Assembly: GCF_004115265.2 (NCBI RefSeq)
Contig: NW_022680356.1
Location: 1,619,001 to 1,683,000, forward strand
DNA from: Rhinolophus ferrumequinum
Taxonomy: Eukaryota; Chordata; Mammalia; Chiroptera; Rhinolophidae
Length of the DNA stretch: 64,000 bases
Reading direction: 5' to 3'
Both the position numbers and the translations under genes were made by a program. Position 1 is the stretch's first letter; every line of letters starts with the position of its first letter. Below the pieces are notes generated by a model, which was given only the letters and a program-made list of their open reading frames with translations, was not told the origin of the DNA and searched no databases. Shown piece by piece: positions 21,715 through 34,600 of this stretch.

Positions 21715-22345
21715 ACTCCTCCCAACTTTAGAAATAAAAGGAGACTCACGCCCTTCTGGTGGGAAGGTAAAAACGCTCCTGCCATTTTGGTAAATGGTTT
21801 AGTGGTTTCTTATAAAGGTAAACACATACCTACCCATTGACCCGGAAATCTGACTCCTGAATATTTACATAAGAGAAGTGAAAGCATGTGTTCAAAAAAC
21901 ACTTATACAAAAACATCCCTAGTAGTGCTATTCTTAGTAGCCACAACTGGAAACAGCCCAGATGTCCATCAGCAGCATAACAGAAAAACAAATGATGGCA
22001 TATTCACACAATGGACTACTTACTACCAAACATGAAAACAATGAACTACCCTGACAGATTCCAACAGCATGGAGTGAAAGACACCAGGACACTCCAGCAC
22101 ATACTATATGATTCCGCTTATATCAAACTCTAGAAAAGACAAAACCAATCCACGGTGACAGAAAACAGAAGTATCACTGCCTCATAGAGGAGAATTGCTG
22201 GGGAAGGGCCCGAGGGGACTGTCTGGGGTGATGAAAATGCTCCTTATTTCCATGGGGGTGTGGAGTACACAAGCGCGGATCTGTTTGTCAAAACTATACA
22301 GTTAAGATTGATGCATGCAATGTATATAAAAGTTTTCTAAAATGG
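21715..22345 (+). mobile_element. L1 3' end, sense (older copy)
   Basis: Plus-strand decayed L1 ORF2 end and 3' UTR: cccttctggtgggaaggtaa, acccattgacccggaaatct, ccacaactggaaacagccca, and ggggtgatgaaaatgctcc are the usual landmarks. It lies next to an antisense L1 3' end, and I see no intact frame. Confidence 0.8.
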
Positions 22346-22349
22346 GTAT

Positions 22350-25300
22350 AAATATATGTGTGTGTGTATATGTGATGTATGTCTGAGAGTTTAAAAAGAC
22401 ATAAAGAGGGAAGGTAGGAAATATGAACTGCCTAGCAAAGACTTAGAGGTAGACGAATAGATCACATTGATTTAACTTCCGGGAACACTCTGGCGAAAGG
22501 GGGAAGCAGGCGAACTCTGCTGTGGAAGGCCCAGGACCTTCCGTTTTACATTTTTAAGGGTTTTCTGGCCTTGTAAGAACCGCCCGGTAGTTCCCCTCGG
22601 CTTCACCAGGTGGCAGTGTTGCACCAGTCAGTCCGGTGCCCGGGCGGGGCCAGCTCACAGGAGGTAGGTAGATACCTGAGCTGTCCGGAGCCACTAAAAT
22701 GGACTGGTTTTGTTGTCATCATCATCACTCATTTTTCAGCAGACAGTATTACTCATCTCGATTACCTGCTTAATTCACCGTGCTTAGCTGAAAACGACTT
22801 TTATCTTTTTCCAAAAATTATATCCAGTGAGCCAATGTGCCACCATTGCAGGTAATCAAGGCAATGTGCTTAAGGTCCCACTGAAAGATGGGCGGGGGAG
22901 GAGTTCCCAAAATACAGGGTTCCCTAGTGGCTGCACCAATTTGCAGTCCCACCGACAGTGCCATAGAAACAACCAGAGGACTCAGGCTGGGGAGGCAGGT
23001 TATGAGCTGCGGTGGGAAGGTGGCTCTGACCCCAGCTTGGCAGGTGGGAAGAAGGAACACCTGGTGGCAGGTGCCCTGGGCAAGGGGCTGAAGGAGTCTC
23101 TTGGGACCCCACAAAGGAGAGGCCTTGAGCTGAGTCTCCTTCCCCTTGCCTAGAAGTGTGCTCTCCAGGAGGTTCTGTCCCAAGTGAGGGCCTCGTACTT
23201 GAGGAAGGAGTGAAGAAATAAAGGGGACCACTATAGTCAAGCTGCTAAATTACTCGAAGCCGTAGGCTGAGGCACAGGGAGAATGTTCTACTTTTATTTT
23301 AAGTAGCCTGGGAACGTGAACTTTTGAACTTTCCAGCTATACCTGGAAGTAGACGTATAAATCCTATAAATGACCCTCTGACCACTCCTGAAGGACTTAG
23401 GGAAGAATATTCCAGACCAGCTGGCATCTATCATCTAGGCCACCTGACATCAGACTGGTTACCATCTTGGAGCACCCAAGGGCTAGGAGTGCAGGGCTGA
23501 TTCTTCTCAATCGCCAACACCTGCTGACTCCTGTGCTCCGTCAACAAATGGAAAAGCTGTTCTGAGCAGCATGCAGGTGAGTCTGCTCCGAGTTCTTCCA
23601 GTGATGGAGATGCGATCTCAAGCTCCCGGTGAGAGGAGAGGTCTGGCTGTGGAGACAGGCTGGGGCCTCAGACCTCGGGCCCAGCATGGAGGCGCAGAGG
23701 AGGCCCTGCCGGATGGAGCAGTGGGAGGCTTAGTCCAGACAACTATGCAAGGACCGTGGGTCAACACACAGCATGTTCAACAGCAGAGAGATGGAGGCAC
23801 GAAGAACTGACACGTGGGCGTGGAGACAACATCAGTGTGTCTGTGTCCAGGGATGGAGGGTTGTGGCAGGTGTCACTAGAGATAACAGCTGATGGCAAGA
23901 GGTTTGAGCAGTGTGTGGCGGTGCCCAGAGTGCCTGGTGTACACGTGGCGTGTTTAGTTAAAGCATTCCAGGCGATGCCTCTGACATCAGAGCCTAGCCC
24001 AGCAAGGACTAGTTTTCACTCTGCAATGTCTGATGCTGGCCAGGGCTTGTGTGTGTGTACAGGGGTGCAGTCTCAGGGGTTTGGCTTTGACAGCTCTGCC
24101 AAGACCCAGGGAGCCAGACTGTGGGAGGTGTACCGTCCTGTGACGTGTGGCCATCTCCATATGTGGCTTCAGGGGCCCCCGGAAGGGGAAAGGACTCGTA
24201 AGACCTTACAGCTGCTTTGCTGTGCTTTAGCCGAGAAATAACTCGCTTTACTTCTGCTTAGAGCCCGTTTGCCAGAATTAGTCACATGGCCCCACCCAAC
24301 CACCGTGAGGCTGGGAAATGCAGTTGCAGTCCCTCTCAGGGGCCTCCGGGTGGGACCTGAGCTGGGGCTGGATGAAGGTGGAGTGCTGCCTTTGCCTTAG
24401 TGGCCGACAAGCATTGGGGACAAGACTTTTTAGGGGCACGTGTCGCCCAGAGGTATTTGAAGTCAGGGAGTGTTATGATCAGGTGAGCCACCTGTGCGTG
24501 GGTCAGTCTCCATGGTGCTGTGGGCTCTGGGACAGGCAGGCCTGCCTTCGGCCAGTGCCGGGGGGCCAGGGCCGACGGCTCCTCCAGAGTCTGGCAGGTG
24601 CAGTCAAGTCGCAGGATTTTCTGTCAGAGAGAGAGTTAGAGAGGGGGTGCCCGCTGTGCCCCACTGTGACCTGAGCAAAGGCCCCTTCTCTCTGAAAGCT
24701 TCCGGGATGCTCTGGTTGCCTGACATCCACCCCAGAGAAGCTGAGGGGCCCAGTGTGCTGCCTACTCTGCTTCTCACGTACACCCCAGCCCTGTATTGAT
24801 CCGGTCCCCGAAACTGCCGGCCGTGGTTCACAGATGGGGACAGTGGGGGTGGAGATGGCCACAGGTAGGAATGGAGTCCTGACATCCCCTCCCCATGCCC
24901 CCTTCAGGAGTGTAGGAGGTGGGGCACCCCTGCCCTCCAGGATGAGACCTGCTGTCTTACATGGGTGCTGGGCCTGACCGTGGCGGTGGCTACACCACAA
25001 CCCCCGGGGAGCTGCAATGCCTGAACCCCTCCCCGGGATTCACACTTAGTAGGGTGCAAGCAGACGTCAGCAGGGGATTCTGGTGAGCAGTCTGGCACTT
25101 CTCAGCTATGTGGAGGCCTCCATTTCATCTTGCTCTGTCCTTGCTGGCTGAGCAGCAGAGTCCCCTGCTCAGGTGACAGTTCCCCACGCTGCAGCGAGAC
25201 CAGTTCTCCTGATAGTTGGAGACTTGCATCTTGTCAGGAAGAGAAGGTTTGCAGGGAATGAACAGTTTGTCACTGTCCCCCTTCATTTCTTGAGGTGAGG

Positions 25301-28300
25301 TCATGTGACTCAGAAGCCCCTCCTCCCACAGTTTACATTGCTGCCTCGTGTAGGGGACAGACTGCTGTGTAACCCAACATTGTCACTTCTCGGGAGCATG
25401 TCCACATTTTATGTTTTGTGACACCAGAGTTTCAACTGGCAGTAAGTGTGCGTGGCCGACCCCTGTCACAGTGGGGGCCTCATCTTGGAACCAGCCTTCT
25501 TTAGTAGACAGGGTGTTGGCTACCCACAGAGAAAACACTGTCCCTTTCAAAGAGGCCCAGAAAAGCCCCCGTGCGTTCCTTCCTGTGTACAGCATCCTGC
25601 CTTCTGTGGGGCCTGTTGCAGGGGTGCCTGTGACCTCTTGGGTGTCAGGGTCCCTATGTCTTCTCCCCAGTCTAGGGGGACCCGACACTGTCAGCCCCGT
25701 CCACATCCTGTGGAACGCACAGGAGAAAGGGAAGTGCTGCTGGGAGTGGAGCGTGGAGACGCTGTACTGCCCTCGTCCTCATCTTCATTCCTGTCCTGCA
25801 GAGGCCGTGCCCCAGGCTTGGGCGGCCAGGTCTCCAGGGGCACAGGGGATGCAGGTGAGCAGCGTGGGCTGAGCAGGGCAGGGTAGGTCCTTGGCTGCTT
25901 CTGGCAGAAGGGCCAGAAGGCAGTGCGGTCTTGCCCTGACCTTCCTGTCTCCCATCTGGACCCTCGGTGACTCCTGGCCGGGGCACAGGTCTCTGGCCCC
26001 ATCTGCTCACGGCTGTCTCTAGAGGAAGTAAAGCTGCAGAGCAGGGCCAAGCAGCACAGGACAAGGACACTGGGCCTCTGCAGGGGACCTTTGACCTCTG
26101 GGGCCGGCTAGTATTACCAAGGCATGTTGGTGTCTGGCCTTATTACTGGCTCATGCTGACTTGTGGTCAGCTAATCCCTTATGTCTTTCTGTTTCCACAA
26201 GCAGTTACGCATCTAGGAATCTGTGACTTGCCCATTGCACGTCTCCTGGCTCCATTGCCAGCTGTGGGTTCCAACCCACCTTCCAGTGGACCTCATTCTG
26301 TCATCAGGACCGGGCACCTCTCCTCTGGACTGTGTGCCGTGGGCTGAGCAGAAGACAGACTGACCCAGAGCAGGCGTCTCTCCAGCTGAAACTCTGCTGG
26401 AGAATGCAGGCACCACTTCTCCGCCCTTGGGCGTCACCCATCTCAGTCTCCCGGTTATGGCTGCGTGGGCTCCTCTTTCCAGCCTAACCCCCTCTTCTAG
26501 CCTTCACTGAAAGGGGCCTCCATGCCTACACCATGTTCCCCCACATCGCAAGGGGACAAAGGTGGGGGCCACTCATTCCAGCTGCAATGTAAGATCTAGC
26601 TAAGACTTTGGCATGAATGTGCCCAGGAGGGGACTCAGGGCTCAGACTGAGTCCCGAGTGCCTCGTCAGTGGTCCTGCCCGGAGGCCTCAGGAGGAAGGA
26701 AGGGTGCCTGGCACTTGCCAACAGGGACAGTCCACAGCGTTCCCTCACACCTGTTGTGACAGGCAGACTGGATGAGATGTTCCAATGGGGCCAGTGGCTC
26801 ATCTCCAACTGTGACTATTTCCTTCTGAAGTCAGGCTCTCGGAGAGGCAGAGGCTGCCCCCAGCATGCTCAAGGACAATGTGAGGCCCCACCCGCCCCGA
26901 GGCTCGGAAACCAGTTTTCTTCCTGTCTCCTCAAAGCTCATCCTGCCACGCGAACCAGAGCACAGACAGAGTACAGCCGTCTCTGTGTGGCCGGGCCCTT
27001 GCCCTCCCCACTCTGACCACTTCTGACAAAGGGGTCTGCCTGAGGTCCCAACACGACCAAGGGGCCCTGTAAGAGCCACACCTGCCTGCAGTGGTTGTCA
27101 GGAACTCCCCAGAACGTTGCAGAAACCCCCACGCATGTCATGTGGCCTCACTTTGGGCTGCGCCTGTCCTTACTGCTTAGCAAGGCTCACGAAGCAGTTC
27201 CCAGGGACAGGCCTCTCCCCTATCCTGTCCCGCCCTGCCCCACCCCTCCCACACAGGTTCTTTCACCACCACACCCTCAGATTTCAGTTTGGAGATGCTC
27301 CCATCCATCTTTGAGTCACATTCACTTTCAGACTCTCTGGTCGCGAGAAAATGTTTGTCTTTCAATGTTTTGAAATTTGCTTTCCTCAAGCCAGGAAGAC
27401 ACTTATGGAAAATACTCGGGTTGGGGTCTGTGCTGGGGCTGAGGGTGGATACAGTACAAGTCCATACCTATGGGCAGACAGACTTGTACACAGGTAGCAT
27501 GAAGCGGCCCGAAGAGACCCCTCACTCTGCTGGGAGGCCGGTGCCTCCTAGAGATGGCCACACGGACAAGTCTTAGAGGATGAGCAGAGAGGGGTGCAAG
27601 AGTAGGGGTGGAGAAGGAGGATGGTGTGGGCAGGGAAGGAGGGAGGGGAGTGCGACAGTGAGGGAGCACTGCAGGAAACTGCCAGGTGACTGAAGGGACC
27701 CCAGTGGCGAAGGCCCTGGTGGGACAGATGACAGCTTTCACTCTTCTCCTGAGGCTGGTGCGAGACCCCCTTTGATCCAAGAGTCCCATGGCAACCTGCA
27801 TTTTCCATGGTCCATTCTGGAGACGTGCCCAGGAGGTGGCACCAAAACACACAGATGAGTGGCTGGGTGCAGGAATGAGGGACAAGAGGTCTGGACGCAT
27901 GGTAGTGGAATTCTCCAGAACGTCCCCACCTAGCCAGCTCTTCATCCCCTTTCATGTGTTCTCACCCAGAGCTTCTCGGAATGACACGTTTAGTGAGTGA
28001 CGTGCATTTGGTGGGTTTTTGGAACAAGAGTTCTGTTCCCACGACTGTGACCAACACCTTTTAAGTGTTACCTTCTGCTCAGAGGACTGTCCCCACACAC
28101 CTGCCAACCATGGTGATGGCCCCAGTAGCCGTGACTGCACAATGTATGTAAGGCTGTTGCAGAGGGCTAGATCGTCGTGGCCTGGGGGACGCCACCTCTG
28201 GTTGGGGCCATCAGTTTTTCCTGCCAGGATTCAGTGTGCTGTTGTGCTGTGGCTGTGGTAACAGCCAATCTGGGAGAATGGGTCAACTCAGACTGGCAGG

Positions 28301-31100
28301 ATGGGACGCCCTGCTCTGCCCTGCTGGACGCAGAGGACCCTGGACAGTGTGCGGTCAGCTGAGACAGAGCAGAGGGCACTGGACCGGCCGCAGCCCCCAG
28401 GCTCAGCTCCACCTCCCAGGCACGCACTCTTCAATGCTTCCTGTCCCTGAGGTAACTTCTCTTTCTGCCCGTTTGCTTCTTGCCATCAGAAGGGCCTTTG
28501 TCCCCTTGGGATAGTTTACGACCTGTTCCCTGTTGCCAGGGCACAGCGTAGACACCTGAGGCCCCAAGAAGAGGGACCAGCCCTCTGGCCGGCTGTTTCC
28601 CTGAGGACAGCTGGACATTTCCTCCTGTCTGTCCCCAGCAGGTGGCCACACCTCGTGTCCTCTGGTCCAACTGCTTTCTGAAGGGCAGAGTCCCGCCCCT
28701 TGTGCAGGTCTCCACCTCCACACTCCCCTCCCCCACTTCAGGGCTCTGGGGTTTGGGGCCCAACGAACTTCTGAGAATGTGTGAGTCAGGGGTTGGGAAA
28801 GTGGCCCCAGGAAGTGTTCCCAAGGTAACCAGGGTTAGCTGATCCCAGGTCAACCAAAGAATTTCCAGGTCAGAAGACCTCAGGGGGTAGCAGGAGGAAG
28901 GGACATGCAGGTATGCCCAGAAAGGTATGAATAAAAGGAGGAGGCAGAACAGCACCACCCAGGAGCTCCTCCCACTTTAGGAAGCTTCCAGCTACAAGCC
29001 AGCCCAGCCCCCGTAGCCCACTTGCTCAGCCCTCCTAGGAATTCAATTATGTGGTCAGTTTCCTCTGCCCTGTGCCCAGGGCTGCCTCTGAGCTCCACCT
29101 GCTCTGCCAGATGGGGCTGGGGTCGGGGAAGTCGGGTGGGGGGTGCGGGGGCAACTGGGCAATCTGATGATAGATCGTTCCATCGAGATCCTACTTGTGG
29201 AGGAGGGTTCTGGTGTGGCCCCTGACTCGGGAAAGCCCCTTCTGCAGGCCTCACTTTATCCACCTGTCCAGTAGGCAGATTCAGTGTCTTAACTCTCCTA
29301 CCCCTTGGCTAAGAAAGAGGCTTGGTACGCTTCCTTTTTTTCTTGGGGAAATCCTACCTTCCAGGTACAGTGCTTTTATTATAGACATTTATGAAAACAA
29401 TAGCAGTGGTCACTGATTGGCTTAATTTTATTAGCTGAGAAGAGAGAGTGACAGAGAGGGCCGGGGAGCCTGGGCTGTTTATGGCCCAAAGCCCCACGGG
29501 TTTCTCGTGCTCCTGGGGAAGCTGGGGCCTAAACTCCCTGCCCCCAGTGCACCCAAGTCAAAACATACGAAAAAGCCCGAGTGGCAGCTACCTATTGCAC
29601 CGTATGTGGATTGGACCTTTCTGGGAAACGGCTATTTCCAGGCTCCTGGTGGCAGAACTGAAGTCAGAACGTGATCTTCAGGGAGTAATTCTTTCTAACA
29701 GCTTGCACTGGACCAGGAGACAGAGGAAGAACAGGCAGGCTCTGGGGAGACCCGCCTTCCTGATGGCAGCCTCCAGGGGGCCCAGGGCCCCAGCACAGGT
29801 GCTGGGCTCAGGACAGTCAGACGGGCAGGGTGAGAGTTGGGCACAGCCTGTGTTTAGCTTTTCGGCACAGTCACAGGGCAGAGTGGGGCCTCTGGTGTTG
29901 GGCCTCCAGGGACAGTGCTGACCCGGACCCGCCCTGGACCTGAGGAGCCAGGACACCCCCAGCCCATTCCTCAGGGCAGCCCCGGTCCTCGTCTCTGAGT
30001 CACCCTTTGATGAGGTTCTGGTTCCTGTCTGCACCCCGTTATTAACTGGACTACTGCTTCTACGCTGTGCCTCTTATGGCCCAGCTCTGACAACACTGTG
30101 GGGGCAGTGATGAGAAGGTCAGGGTGCCGCGGTGGCCCCGCCCTGACTCAGACCTAAGTGATGCCTCTCCTCCCCACCCCCAACGGCTCGCCCACCTTGT
30201 AAACCTGGGCAGCAGTCCCAGCCCCTCCTTCCAGGGCTCCCAGGCCATGGGCAGGTGGGGGGCTGGGGGTGGCTGCCGTGGAGACTCACAAACTTCTGTT
30301 ACTTCTTTTAATACAAGTAACATGTTTACTGCAAAGAAATGATGCCGGAGGGATGAGCAGAAGAGAAGTAGAAAGTCCCCGTGGTTTCACCTGGCCATGA
30401 GCAGATGCAGCCCTTCACTCCACGTGCTGCTCCGGAATCTGCCATTTGCACCCATTCATGCACTGAGTATCTTTCAGGTCAGAAGAGCCATTTCCACAGC
30501 ATTTTCCTTAACGGCTGCCCCGTGTGTCACGCGAGATGCTCATTTCACCAATGCCTTGGCCAGGGTGGCCGTCAGGACTGTTTCTGGTATCATGAACAAT
30601 GCTGCCAGGGTCATCCCCACCACGTAGCAATATTCCCCCGCCTGCTCAGCCTCGGGCTGCCTCTCAGTATGGGCACCGAGCCATTTAGCAAACAGACCTG
30701 TGTAGACACATCTCTGGCATAGCCTGCATCAGTTCTTTCAGCTGGGACTGGATGGGGCATTGCTGGGCCAAAAGGCCCGCTTTGTCGGGATTCACCCTCC
30801 CAAAGGACTGTGCCTGCCTGAGTGGCCCCTTGGAGAGCCACTCTGGACATAGCCCGGTGGCCTCTCTGCTCCATTGGCCTGGCAGTGGGCGCAGGCGTGA
30901 CCTGAGGGGACACAGCAGGCCAGAGAGAGCTGGGGGAGGAGTCTGGGTCCTGGGCCTGTGAGGCTGAGCTTGCCACCCATGGGCCAGAGCTTCCTGGGGG
31001 GCTGTTTTCCCAGCTCCCAGATTGGGCTGCTGGATCTGGGCATGGAATATACTACTTGAAATTGGGCCACCCTAGATAACCCAGGGCCACTGAATGTGTC
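22350..31100. other. Intergenic, mostly unique sequence
   Basis: This 8.7 kb has higher GC than the L1-rich block and no exon I can support. Many overlapping open frames reflect GC-rich composition and have no recognisable domains or conserved splice context. A small L1-like piece is visible at about 22915-22970 (gtggctgcaccaatttgcag). Unrecognised regulatory elements of PROM2 may lie here. Confidence 0.5.
22603..22616 (+). promoter_or_regulatory. CTCF-like motif
   Basis: The sequence tcaccaggtggcag matches 13 of 14 positions of the CTCF core CCASYAGRKGGCRS as I remember it. It lies at the junction between the L1-rich block and the GC-richer PROM2 side. Binding is inferred from the motif only. 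Confidence 0.5.
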
Positions 31101-31129
31101 CCTTACCTGTCTGGGAAGCGGCCCTCCGG

Positions 31130-31680
31130 GAGGACCTGAGGAGGAGTGAGGGGACCCAGGCTCCCACCCCAGGCTTCTGAGGGCGGGTCTGACCAGGCCC
31201 TGCCCCCCTACTCCAGGCCTCCGCCCTGTCCTTCCAGCGCTCTGGGCTGGCGCCCAGGTAGTTCAGGAGCCCAAACCCGTCGGGCCAGTTTTGAGAGCCC
31301 AGGGACTGGAGATTGGCGAAGGATGCACGCCTGGCCCCGCGCTGCGACCGCACTCTCTGCCGCCTGAGACCCGCTCCTGCCTGCTCCACAGCCACCGGCG
31401 ACCCCATGGCGCGCGCACCGGGTCTCCTGGCGCCCTTGCTGGGCCTGGGCCTGGGCCTGATGCTGGCCCTGAGCCTGCCGGGGTCGTGGGCAGCGGACTG
31501 CGGGTCCCTTGGCCCGGCTGCGCACCTGACCTTCGCGCCAGCGGCCAGGTCCCGGTGGCTGGCCCCTCGCGTGCGCGCGCCGGGCCCCCTGGACCACCTT
31601 TATGGCACCGTGCGCAGCTTCCTCTCCGCAGTGCAGCTCAACCCCTTCCCTACCGGTGAGTGCGCCCTCCCCCGGCCGGC
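31130..31680 (+). promoter_or_regulatory. PROM2: CpG-rich promoter and first-exon region of PROM2
   Basis: CpG density rises around the first coding exon (ggcgcgcgcaccg, gcgtgcgcgcgccggg, caccgtgcgcagc). No TATA box is evident upstream of 31406. The transcription start is not determinable from sequence alone. Confidence 0.55.
31406..31655 (+). CDS. PROM2: PROM2 coding exon 1 (signal peptide)
   Basis: The exon opens at ATG in context gaccccATGG, encodes [20 protein letters not shown] and a probable cleavage site near SWAADC, then [20 protein letters not shown] and the conserved [18 protein letters not shown] block. Later in-frame ATGs lie inside the signal peptide, so the first is the natural start. 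It ends in phase 1. Confidence 0.95.
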
Positions 31681-34600
31681 CTCGGGAGGGATTGTGTCCT
31701 AGCCAGCACCCTTATTCCCCTCCACTGTGGGGCGCTTGAACGGCAGGGTCCCCAGCATTCTCCATCCCCATCTTCCTGACCAGGGGCATCTCCTGGAGAC
31801 CCCTCCAGTACTTTCCTGTGCGACCTTGGGCGAGCCCCTTTTCCTCACTGAGCCTGTTTCTCTGTCCTAAAATAGAGGAAATTGTATTAGAAGTTCCCAA
31901 AGACCTGGTCAAGATTTTCTCTGGGTCTAGTGGTGCTGGGGGTTAGGAGGATGGGGGAGAGGGACTGCAGGGCCCCCTCAGCCTGTCCCCTGTCTGTTGA
32001 CAGGAAGGGCTGCTGGGCCAGGCCTTTCTCTGCTTTTAACTAGGCTGGTGGCTTCCTGCAGCAGGGCCCACCTGTAGGGAGGGCTTGGCCAGGCCTCCCC
32101 TCAGCCACAGTCTCCTGTGGCAGCCCTGAGGTCTGGGAATGATGGCACTGGGCTTTCAGGGGTGGAAGGAGCCTCTCTGGAATGCCCACCCTCACCTGGC
32201 AGTGGGAGAGGGCACAGGGGCAGGGCAGTCGCTGTCCCCCAGCCCCAGCTTGACTCTTTCCGTAGAGCTGGTGAGGGCCCTGCTGAATGAACCGGCCTCC
32301 GTGAAGGTGGATGAGGTGAGGCGGGGGCCCAAGGGAGTTCAAGGCCAAGCCTGAGAGGCAGAAGTAGGAAGTCCCCCTCAGCTCAGCCCTCCTGGCTGGC
32401 TGCCACCCAGGGTGGGGTCTAGGGCATCCCTTCTCCTCTTCTGTGAGTGCTGCAGTCACAGGCCTGATTTCAAACCACAGCTCTGCCATTAACGCCCTGG
32501 GATTTGCAGGGAGCCCCGAGCTCCCTGGAGGACACTTCCCTCAGCTTTAAGTGCTAAACAACAATAAGGACACGTGCACCTCACATGGGCTCAAGGACAT
32601 GCATGAAAGTGCCCCTCCATGTGCACCCCTGCTTCTGGTTGCCCTCTGGTGTCCGGTGGCGTCAGCCAGCCCCTCCGCCCTGCCGCCCTGCCGCCCTCCC
32701 AGGTTGTGCGATACGAGGCGGGCTATGTGGTGTGCGCTGTCATCGCGGGCCTCTACCTCCTGGTGGTGCCCACTGCCGGGCTCTGTTTTTGGTGTTGCCG
32801 CGACCACCGGCGCTGTAGGGGCCCAGCGAAGATGGAGCACAAGGAGCTGGCCTGTGAGCGCGGCACCTTCATGACCTTCCTGCTGCTGACCACCCTCGTG
32901 CTGCTGTGAGGGGCGCCTGGGTCAGCGGGAGGGGTGGGCAGGGCCGAGGTGCCCACGGGCATCCAGCGAGCCCCTTCCTCCACCCCTGGCCCACAGGATT
33001 GGTGTCGTCTGTGCCTTTGTCACCAACCAGCGTGTGCACGAGCAGACGGGCCCCAGTGCCGAGGCCGTGCCTCAGATGCTGCTCAGTCTCCGGCATCTGG
33101 TCTCCGATGTCCCCCAGGTGAGCACCGAGTCACACTTCCCTCTCACATGCCACCATGAGCACCAGGCCCAGGCAGGACAGAGTGCCCAAGGGCCTCGGGA
33201 AGGGCTGGGGAGGGACCGGAGGGGGCCATTGAGTGACAAGATGACAGCCTCACGGCTCTGTGTGCCTAGGAGCTGCAAGCTGTGGCACAGCAGTTCTCCC
33301 TGCCCCAGAAACATGTCTTGAAGGACCTGGATGGTGAGGATTACAGCCCCAGGCCTGCCTTGAGGGGCCCTCTCCTCTCATCCCCTCTTCCTGGGCTCCA
33401 CCTAGGACACTGTCACAGGGGTGGGGATCAGGCCCAGCTGGCAGCACAGCAGCCACCTTGGGCAGAGCCCTGTGCCTGGCCTGGGGAGGCCTGAGGGCTC
33501 TTAGCTTCTGGGGGCCAGCGTGTAGCCTGCCCTGTGCTCTCCAGACATTGCCACGAACCTCGGGAGCACGATCCACACCCAGCTCAGGAGCACAGTCTAT
33601 GACACGCTGGCCTCACTGCGCAGCCTGGGCCAGGGTGAGTGGGACCAGTGTCCTGGGTGGTATCTGGGGGGCGCCCCACCTCACTCAGCCCTGGATTTCT
33701 CTTGCTGCCTCAGCAAGCCCTACCCCTGGCTTTATCCTGGGATCCCCTCGGGCACTTAGCGCACATCCTGCCTTAACACATGCCCTGGGGCCATTTCCTG
33801 GATAAGACAGAAGTTGAAATGGGCAGGTCCCTGTGGCTGGGGGAGGAGGCCTGTGCGTAGGAGTCGTCAGTGGGGACTGCTCAGAGCAGGTGTGGGTGGG
33901 GTCCCAGCCCTGCAGGTCTCTGTGGACCACCTCCGGGCCCTGAACACCACCCTGCTGGAGCTGCAGGACAGGCAGCAGGACCTGGAGCGGGCTGTCTCCG
34001 TGTGCCGTGAGCGACTCCATGACCTCCTGCAGGAGCCGGGCTGCCGGGGCTGCGCGGAGAGCCTGCGCCAGGCCGGTGACCTGGAGCTGGGAGCTGATTT
34101 CAGCCAGGTGCAGGCTGGACACAGGCCCTTAGAGCAAGGGGGCCTGAGGCTCCGCGGGGCCCCGGGCAGCCTGGGTTCCGGTGCTTCCTGAGGCAAACCC
34201 CACCCCCTCCACACACCCAGGGCTGATGGCCATCTTGGCTGAGGGGCAACCACTTTCCTGGGCTATGCACTGAGTGCTCACTGCCACCAGGGCAGGAGGG
34301 CTGTTCTGGTCCCTGTTTTGCACACGAGGACACTGCTGTCCAGGACACCTCTGCCCCCCATCCTCCCTTGGGGATTGCTAGCAGGCCTTCGTCATTGCCC
34401 CACTTTCAGGTGACCCATGTGGACGATGTCCTTCATCGACTGAAGGGCGTCCCGGAGGCCAACTTCTCCAGCATGGTCCAGGAGGTGAGTGCCTGCCTCA
34501 GTCTACCTGACTTCTCCCTCACCTGCTTGGGAGCTCACAAGTGAGGGGTTTCAGTTTCCCCCTTTTGGGGTGAGAACGCAGTTAAACCTAAGACTTGGGT

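Noticed and set aside
23571-31000. Numerous 100-180 aa frames in the intergenic region before PROM2
   Set aside because: They overlap on both strands, lack recognisable domains and lie in GC-rich DNA where chance frames are long. No exon chain with consistent phases was seen.
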